In this document: piece by piece, positions 16,427-21,534 of the stretch
Layout: each line of letters opens with the position of its first letter
Numbering within the stretch: position 1 is the first letter of the stretch
DNA from: Hondaea fermentalgiana
Lineage: Eukaryota; Sar; Bigyra; Thraustochytrida; Thraustochytriidae
Assembly (NCBI GenBank): GCA_014084085.1
Contig: NPFB01000190.1
Coordinates: 46,289-67,822, forward strand
Length of the DNA: 21,534 bases
Direction: 5' to 3'
The notes under the pieces: model-generated
What the model was told of the DNA's origin: nothing
What the model saw: only the letters and a program-made list of their open reading frames with translations
Database searches by the model: none
Made by a program: the position numbers and the translations under genes

Positions 16427-16611
16427 GAGACAGTCTTGAAAAAACATCCATCCCATGTGGTCCAGAAATCATAGAAAATAATGCGGCTTAATAGCTTTGT
16501 AGGACGTCCTAGTGCTCATTTAGTGAAAAGCCCTCGTTGCACGATCCTGGCTATCACAAACGTGAATACAGCATCAAAGCAGACGGCAAGCGCCCCGCGC
16601 CCGGCCTCGCC

Positions 16612-18675
16612 ATGGCTGACGCGGCCCCGGAGGCCGCCGCACCGGCCGCCCTGCCCGCCGAGGCCGCCGCCCCCGAGACCGCAGAGGCAGCACCAGAGGC
16701 GACATTGGCGGAGGCGGCGACAGCGCTGCCGGCAGCAACGACGCCGACAATGACGACGGCGACGGCGACGCCGACGCCGACAACGACGACTTCTTCCACA
16801 ACAACCACAGCGCCAGCGACGACGCCGGCGGTAGCTCCTCCAGTGCCACCGCCAGCGGCCGCGAACACTAATTTTGCAAAGCAGACCACCACGGAAAGCT
16901 CGCAGGTGCAGCAGGCTCAGCCGCCGGCGCCACAGGCTACCGGAGCGCCGGCACAAGACGTCGAAGAGCAGGGCGACAATACGAGACCGAAGCCGGGCTT
17001 ACATTGGCTTCGGGTCAAATTGGGCCGCGTTGCGGACGCCCTTGCGAAGAAAGAGGACCTTTCCGAAGTGCCAGAATCTACAGAGACAGCCAATGGAAGC
17101 GCCGACCACGAGCAGCAGACTCGAGAAGATGCAATCACAGCAGTCTTGCAGCTCCTCGAAAAAAGGGGTTTCGCGACCATCGAAACCTGGGAGACGGTTC
17201 TCAGCGCCTTCAAGGAGCTTGCTGACGAGCCTGTGGGACCCATTGGCGCTAATCTGGTTCGATTCCTAAAGGAAAGTCCCGAAGAGGCGACCCGATTGGC
17301 CAAGTCAGATGAGGCCGAAGAAGAGAAAGAAAAAGAAAAGGAAAAGGAAAAGGAGGAGGCCACGCTCGTGGGAAAAAAGCGCGACCACGCAGGCGACGAC
17401 CTTCCGACTTCTAATGCGTCTTCGGCCCCAGGCGTGACCAGTAGTGAGCAGGAAAATAAGGAGCAGTCAGACTTGAAGCGCCGCAAACAGGCAGAGGAAT
17501 TTGCCAAGAGCGCGCCGACAGCCCCAAAGGATGGCCTCGAATTTCGCATCATCACCAATGATGGCACCGAAGAGAACTTGGTGTGGCTCATCAACGTAAA
17601 GGAGATCTTTGCGAAGCAGCTGCCCAAAATGCCGAAAGAGTACATTGTACGGCTAGTGATGGACCGGAAACACTACTCGCTCGTCTGCATTGACAAGGGC
17701 GTTGTTGTAGGCGGGATCTGCTTTCGGCCGTATCTTGAGCAACGCTTCGCGGAGATTGCCTTTCTGGCTGTTTCAGCGGCGCGCCAGGTCAAGGGTGTCG
17801 GGACTAAACTCATGAACAACCTCAAGCAGTGGGTGAAATCAATTCAAGTGACGCATTTCCTCACTTATGCCGACAATTTTGCGATTGGCTACTTTCGCAA
17901 GCAGGGCTTCACAAAGACCATCACCATGCCTCGCGAGCGATGGCGTGGCTACATCAAGGACTACGACGGCGGTACGCTCATGGAATGCAGCATCAACGAG
18001 TACGTGGACTATCTGCGAATACCCGAGATGATCGCTGCGCAACGCAAATTTCTCTTTGCGAAAATCAAGGAGAAAATCGACTCAGACCACGTTTTTCCGG
18101 GACTCAATTTCAAGGACGGGACCGTGGTGACGCATTTGCAGGACCAGGTCCGCGGCGTGCGTGAAGCTGGCTGGGCGATGCCTGTGCGCTTCCTTTCACG
18201 ACAAGTGCATCACAGCAAAGATGGGTCAGGCGATCCTGTCGACTACCCGGAGTACTACCAAATGCAGAGTCGCCTGTACACGGTGATGCGGCTCGTCAAG
18301 GCCCACCGTGAGGCATGGCCATTTCAAGAGCCTGTCGGTGACGTTGTCGCGGACTACATTGACGTCATCAGAGACCCGATCGATATTTCGCTCATCAAAA
18401 AGCGCCTTGACCACGGTCGACACTATTCTGCCCCAGAGCCGCTTCGCGACGACATGTTGCGCATGTGTGACAACTGTTGCGCGTATAACGGCCCAGACAC
18501 CTCGTACTATCGCTCGGCTGCCAACCTGCGCACGTACATTCTCAATTTATTCTCGGAGCACTTTGAGCTTGCACCAGAGTCGGCCCCTTCATTTTTGCCC
18601 AAAGAGGCTGCTGAGCACGAGCAGGTGCTACCGCCGGACTCCTTGTCGGGCCCTGTCACGACGACATCCACTTAG
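16612..18675 (+). CDS. GCN5: GCN5-type histone acetyltransferase with bromodomain
   Basis: This is the catalytic acetyltransferase of SAGA/ADA-type complexes, acetylating histone H3 tails at promoters. The 687-residue protein has three parts. Residues 1 to about 300 are low complexity, Ala/Pro/Thr/Gln-rich and then charged, with an acidic Lys/Glu run (EEKEKEKEKEKEE). The GNAT domain (about 310-480) includes KQLPKMPKEYIVRLVMDR, the catalytic glutamate E381 in FAEIAF, the acetyl-CoA loop QVKGVGTKLM and the segment LTYADNFAIGYFRKQGFTK. The C-terminal bromodomain (about 555-665) has the acetyl-lysine-binding Asn N626 in AYNGPDTSYY. Match to yeast Gcn5 is strong throughout; the PCAF N-terminal domain of animal homologues is not visible. 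ATG 16612 sits in a strong context (GCCATGG). The upstream in-frame start is TTG only. Within residues about 25-85 the codon pattern fits another frame better (see findings). Confidence 0.96.
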   Translation: MADAAPEAAAPAALPAEAAAPETAEAAPEATLAEAATALPAATTPTMTTATATPTPTTTTSSTTTTAPATTPAVAPPVPPPAAANTNFAKQTTTESSQVQQAQPPAPQATGAPAQDVEEQGDNTRPKPGLHWLRVKLGRVADALAKKEDLSEVPESTETANGSADHEQQTREDAITAVLQLLEKRGFATIETWETVLSAFKELADEPVGPIGANLVRFLKESPEEATRLAKSDEAEEEKEKEKEKEKEEATLVGKKRDHAGDDLPTSNASSAPGVTSSEQENKEQSDLKRRKQAEEFAKSAPTAPKDGLEFRIITNDGTEENLVWLINVKEIFAKQLPKMPKEYIVRLVMDRKHYSLVCIDKGVVVGGICFRPYLEQRFAEIAFLAVSAARQVKGVGTKLMNNLKQWVKSIQVTHFLTYADNFAIGYFRKQGFTKTITMPRERWRGYIKDYDGGTLMECSINEYVDYLRIPEMIAAQRKFLFAKIKEKIDSDHVFPGLNFKDGTVVTHLQDQVRGVREAGWAMPVRFLSRQVHHSKDGSGDPVDYPEYYQMQSRLYTVMRLVKAHREAWPFQEPVGDVVADYIDVIRDPIDISLIKKRLDHGRHYSAPEPLRDDMLRMCDNCCAYNGPDTSYYRSAANLRTYILNLFSEHFELAPESAPSFLPKEAAEHEQVLPPDSLSGPVTTTST
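17563..18004 (+). other. GNAT acetyltransferase domain of GCN5 (approximate)
   Basis: This part of the GCN5 gene encodes the catalytic core. It is placed by the conserved segments KQLPKMPKEY, FAEIAF with catalytic Glu at 17752-17754, QVKGVGTKLM and IKDYDGGTLMECS. The order and spacing match yeast Gcn5. Domain ends are estimated by eye. Confidence 0.85.
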
Positions 18676-19314
18676 CCTCCTGTGCCATGTTGTAGTAGTT
18701 GTTGTTGTCTTTTTTTTACCTAAAGTTTAACTCCGACAGACAAACAAACATTCAATCAGATCAAACTCGTTCACAAGATCTTATCTTGCGCAGGAAAGAT
18801 GAAGGGTAGGATTTAGATTACGTTTGGTCCACAACACAAGACCCACAGATTTCTGTTCCCCGTCTCTTGATGGAACATCAAATAGTTGGAGAGCTTGCGT
18901 ATTGAAAGGTATACTTCAATAAAAACGTAAAAAAAGCAGAACAAATCACAACGGCGTCCGGGTATAGGACAGAGCACTCGCAACAAGCGAAAGGGTGTCC
19001 GCGCCAGTGAATTCTTCGACAGAACAGCGAGGTCTCAACTCACGACAACGATGCGCAAAATAGACTCACACTTGTGTCACCTTCAATACCTCTCAGGTGG
19101 CAAGTTGACACCCAACGTTCCAGCAAATCAGCGAGAGCATACAGCAAGGACTGCAATTGTGCGGCGCTCGCGCGACCGCTGGGCGCGCGAGTCGAGCGAG
19201 ACGACGGACTCGTTCGCGGCGCTTCTATACGCTGTGCGCTGCTGCGTGCGGCAAGGTGACAGGCGTTACTGCCAAGGCTAAAGTGAGATAGGAAATCTCA
19301 CAACGCAGTATACG
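18676..19314 (+). promoter_or_regulatory. Intergenic region GCN5 / GT10
   Basis: This 639-bp gap is more AT-rich in its first half. It contains a single AATAAA (18918-18923, about 245 bases after the GCN5 stop), which may be a polyadenylation signal, and a GC-rich hairpin (19167-19191) upstream of GT10. A 76-codon open frame with its own ATG (19051-19281) ends 33 bases before the GT10 ATG. It could be an upstream ORF in the leader but has no protein-like character I recognise. No RNA gene was found. Confidence 0.35.
19167..19191. repeat. Inverted repeat (8-bp GC stem, 9-base loop)
   Basis: CTCGCGCG (19167-19174) and its exact reverse complement CGCGCGAG (19184-19191) flank a 9-base loop, about 125 bases before the GT10 start. 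In a transcript it would form a stable leader hairpin. It may also be chance in GC-rich DNA. Confidence 0.55.
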
Positions 19315-21141
19315 ATGGCGCAGCAACGGCTGGACCACGCCCGCGGGCGGCAAGGTGGCACCAACAGCGTCAGCGTTAGCGGGAACGGCGGCAACCGAGC
19401 AGGCGTGCTGCGAATTGCCCTTGCCGCAGCTCTAGCCTTCACGTTGGGCAGCATGGCGACGAGCATTTTTTTTTCCACAGGAAAATACGAAGATGTCTTT
19501 GCTGCTGTGTCTGGAGATGCCTTCGTTAGAGAGTCAAGTTCGCCCCGTCTCGGCACCAACGAATACACAGAGCGCGCTTCAGCCTCTTCTTGGTCCGCGG
19601 GTTTGCCAGGATTTCCGAATGAAGTGGATGATGGCACCGTGCCCGGAAGAAAGATGGCCGTACTCCCAGGCTTTGGACCCAAGGGATCGCAGGTTACGCT
19701 GGCCTACTGTACCAACGAGAACAGCTTTCGTATTGATTATTCAAACACGGAGGTGCGATGGTATACATTTGAGCTTGCTAAGGGGATGACACGCCTCTAC
19801 GAGAGCGTGCGAGTCATTGCGGTGGCACCCGAGGAGAAGTATATTGCAAAAAAGTATAGAACAAAAAGCTTTACCGACGAAGAGCTATGGCTCATGCTGG
19901 GCCTCGACGCGGATTTTAGACTGTGCTGGTTCGGTCAAACAAGCGTTGTGGAAACAATCAAGCGTCTGCGCAACGCGACATTGCTTCGCCACACATTTGA
20001 GATGAACGAATCGTCCTTGTGGACTTCTGAGGCTCGTATGGTTTCGTTGCCGCGCAGTGTAAAGTACGTTGGCGACCCCGTGACAAAGGCTCGTGTAGGC
20101 CCAGTGAATATTCGCATGTGCTTTGAGCCCTGGCTCCAATTCGTCGAAGGTGTCGAAATCCAACTGGAAACAAAGAGAGAAACGCTTCCCTCCAGTTCCA
20201 TCGCGGTCTACGCTCCGTTTGGACTTGTGTCAATCGGCAGACGCCTTGGCCCTATCTCTCCTTCGGAACCTCTCGCCAACTACCAAAAGCGCCACGGATG
20301 TTGCATCCCTGATGGCACTGGCGTCGAGGAAGTCGTCTTTCGGCGCGGTCTCTTTGACATCAACACTGTCTTGAGGCACAAACGGTATTTCGCTTCCTTT
20401 TTGCAATCGCACTGCCACCAGTACAGACATACAACTGCCATTCGTACTGCTTTTGCGTTCGAGTTGGCGGCCAAGGCGCGTCCTGTATCTTCGCTCGGCC
20501 ACTGTCCTAAAGGAGATGCTGTGGAGCGCTTGGGAGTTCCCAATGCGGAACGTCTCGCTCTGATAGACGACTTTCAACGCGCCTCGGCAATCACGGTACA
20601 TTCGGAGCACAAATTCGCAATCGTGTTTGAGAACGGGCCGTGCGATGGCTACATTAGCGAGAAGATCGTTGACGCGTATTTGGCTCATTCTGTTCCCATT
20701 TATTTTGGACCCGACAAGTTTTCTCTTAATCAAGTGCTGAATCCCTCAGCCTATGTTCACTGTGACATCCCCAGCGATATGGTGTCCGACAAAGCTTTAA
20801 ACAAAGCCTTCAAAGCCATGTGCCCCGACAGCCATTCATCGACATGCCAAGCCAGCTTTGACTCCGATTTGCAAGAGCGTCTATCGTCTCATTTCGCCCC
20901 CTGCATCGATCGAATCAAAAGACTGGACGCAGACCCGGTCCTCTACAAGGAAGCGCTTGAGGCCCCACTGGCGGCCCATGGCGAGCTTGCTGGCGTGTGG
21001 AACTTCACATATACAGCCAAAGTCTTTGATGGAATCCGCTCAATACTTTTGCGTTCAATTACAAATGTTAACGAGGCAAGTGCGCTCTTTGGTGAGCGAG
21101 CCGAGCTTCCCATGTACTACTTTCCCCAGCAAGATAAGTAG
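19315..21141 (+). CDS. GT10 alpha-1,3/4-fucosyltransferase-like, type II membrane protein
   Basis: GT10 enzymes transfer fucose from GDP-fucose to glycans in the Golgi. This 608-residue protein has a basic cytoplasmic tail, a membrane span at about 30-53, a variable stem and a catalytic region. The diagnostic motif is at residues 432-465: HKFAIVFENGPCDGYISEKI, followed by VDAYLAHSVPIYFG. This matches the GT10 signature (FxIxFENSxxxxYVTEKixdaylaGtVPIYwG). About 60 residues earlier, IRTAFAFELAAKARPVSSLG ending in HC fits the (R..fv..L....vds.G.C) element. The protein is longer than animal fucosyltransferases (about 350-430 residues), mainly because of the N-terminal 330 residues, which I do not recognise. 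ATG 19315 has A at -3 and G at +4. Codon use is less GC-ending than in RPB1 or SHMT. Linkage specificity cannot be predicted. Confidence 0.88.
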   Translation: MAQQRLDHARGRQGGTNSVSVSGNGGNRAGVLRIALAAALAFTLGSMATSIFFSTGKYEDVFAAVSGDAFVRESSSPRLGTNEYTERASASSWSAGLPGFPNEVDDGTVPGRKMAVLPGFGPKGSQVTLAYCTNENSFRIDYSNTEVRWYTFELAKGMTRLYESVRVIAVAPEEKYIAKKYRTKSFTDEELWLMLGLDADFRLCWFGQTSVVETIKRLRNATLLRHTFEMNESSLWTSEARMVSLPRSVKYVGDPVTKARVGPVNIRMCFEPWLQFVEGVEIQLETKRETLPSSSIAVYAPFGLVSIGRRLGPISPSEPLANYQKRHGCCIPDGTGVEEVVFRRGLFDINTVLRHKRYFASFLQSHCHQYRHTTAIRTAFAFELAAKARPVSSLGHCPKGDAVERLGVPNAERLALIDDFQRASAITVHSEHKFAIVFENGPCDGYISEKIVDAYLAHSVPIYFGPDKFSLNQVLNPSAYVHCDIPSDMVSDKALNKAFKAMCPDSHSSTCQASFDSDLQERLSSHFAPCIDRIKRLDADPVLYKEALEAPLAAHGELAGVWNFTYTAKVFDGIRSILLRSITNVNEASALFGERAELPMYYFPQQDK

Positions 21142-21241
21142 CCTAACAGGGGGTTTGTGAGACCTCATTGTCAGCTCTCGTGCATGTGTAATGCTGCTAC
21201 GTTGATAATAATAATTCATAGTTGTAAGTAACTAAAGAACT

Positions 21242-21257
21242 TGCAAGCTAGCTTGCA
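21242..21257. repeat. 16-bp perfect palindrome
   Basis: TGCAAGCTAGCTTGCA is its own reverse complement. It lies about 100 bases after the GT10 stop, in the 237-bp gap before the convergent partial gene. The rest of that gap (21142-21378) shows an ATAATA-rich stretch near 21206 and nothing else recognisable. Confidence 0.75.
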
Positions 21258-21378
21258 CACAACAATAATGCAATCGTCAAATGGGCTGACAGAGCGACGG
21301 ACAAAAGCACTTACAGTCAGACCACGTATGCATGACCTGACTGACTTTGCGCGACCTGATTTGTTCGCAGCGCATCAG

Positions 21379-21534
21379 TCAATCAAAGTCTGACACGAGC
21401 CGAGCAATCCTCTTGCGCTCTCTGTCGATGAAGCTACGATCTTCTTCCGTGACTGCAAATTTAAGTCCTTCCTCATGTTCTTTTTTGGAGTGGATAAGCC
21501 TTGCGTCTTCATAGGGGATTGTGCGCGCCTTATC
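21379..21534 (-). CDS. Partial CDS, C-terminal 51 residues of an unknown protein
   Basis: On the minus strand a frame is open from the right edge of the window to a TGA at 21379-21381, giving 51 residues that begin DKARTIPYEDARLIHSKKEH and end IARLVSDFD. The composition is balanced and charged, like a soluble protein tail, unlike the Arg/Ala/Ser-rich shadow frames elsewhere. The gene would converge on GT10. I do not recognise a family. A frame of this length can be open by chance, so confidence is moderate; the sequence beyond 21534 decides it. Confidence 0.45.
   Translation of the reverse strand, partial: DKARTIPYEDARLIHSKKEHEEGLKFAVTEEDRSFIDRERKRIARLVSDFD

Larger units (their letters stand above)
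16127..16611 (+). promoter_or_regulatory. Intergenic region SDR / GCN5 with repeat and palindrome
   Basis: This 485-bp gap contains an ATGCC pentanucleotide array (16311-16350) and a near-perfect 32-bp palindrome (16395-16426). The GCN5 frame is open upstream to about 16537 but from a TTG only. No gene is supported. Confidence 0.4.

Noticed and set aside
16537..16611. Longer GCN5 N-terminus from 16537
   Set aside because: The codon is TTG; the first ATG is 16612 in a strong initiation context.
17256..17266. GGTTCGATTCC, a perfect tRNA B-box-like string
   Set aside because: It lies inside the GCN5 coding frame, and no A box or cloverleaf can be formed around it.

Overview
The window is eukaryotic nuclear DNA. 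It carries eight complete genes and the likely 3' end of a ninth. Every complete gene reads as one uninterrupted frame, including an 1,798-residue RNA polymerase II subunit. The DNA is GC-rich, intergenic gaps run from about 0.2 to 1.1 kb, and the gaps are full of short tandem repeats. Gene content (SAGA-type GCN5, p24 cargo receptor, SCPx-type peroxisomal thiolase, type II Golgi glycosyltransferases) fits a free-living unicellular eukaryote. The intron-poor, GC-rich style and the plant/stramenopile-like SHMT make a thraustochytrid-type stramenopile (Labyrinthulomycetes) my best guess. That is inference, not something the sequence proves.

Layout, left to right: an AAATC microsatellite and a very GC-rich upstream region; RPB1 (+, 566-5962); a convergent SCP2/SCPx-type thiolase (-, 6166-7461) ending in the peroxisomal signal SKL; a divergent p24/emp24 cargo receptor (+, 8326-9156); an exostosin-like GT47 type II membrane glycosyltransferase (+, 10036-11832); cytosolic serine hydroxymethyltransferase (+, 12912-14279); a short-chain dehydrogenase (+, 15386-16126); GCN5 histone acetyltransferase with bromodomain (+, 16612-18675); a GT10 fucosyltransferase-like type II membrane protein (+, 19315-21141); and an open frame running off the right edge on the minus strand (21379-21534). 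Four long open frames start with TTG or GTG rather than ATG (at 7554, 8188, 12672 and 16537). I moved those starts to the first well-placed ATG, and in each case the family's normal N-terminus or a signal peptide supports the shorter protein.

Functionally this is an ordinary mix of housekeeping genes, not an operon or island. Two genes act in transcription (RPB1, GCN5), three in the secretory pathway (p24, GT47, GT10), and three in metabolism (thiolase, SHMT, SDR). I see no transposon, CRISPR array, virus or convincing RNA gene.

The strongest unusual signal is in RPB1. Its N-terminal clamp has lost the cysteine/histidine ligands of both zinc sites that are near-universal in this subunit. Its C-terminal domain is built from twelve tandem nine-residue repeats (YSPSSPA[A/Q]A) instead of the usual heptads, with no Thr4 and no Ser7 in the core. 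Secondary points are a highly acidic lumenal extension in the p24 protein, a stretch of the GCN5 N-terminus where codon bias fits a different frame, and a near-perfect 32-bp palindrome between the SDR and GCN5 genes.
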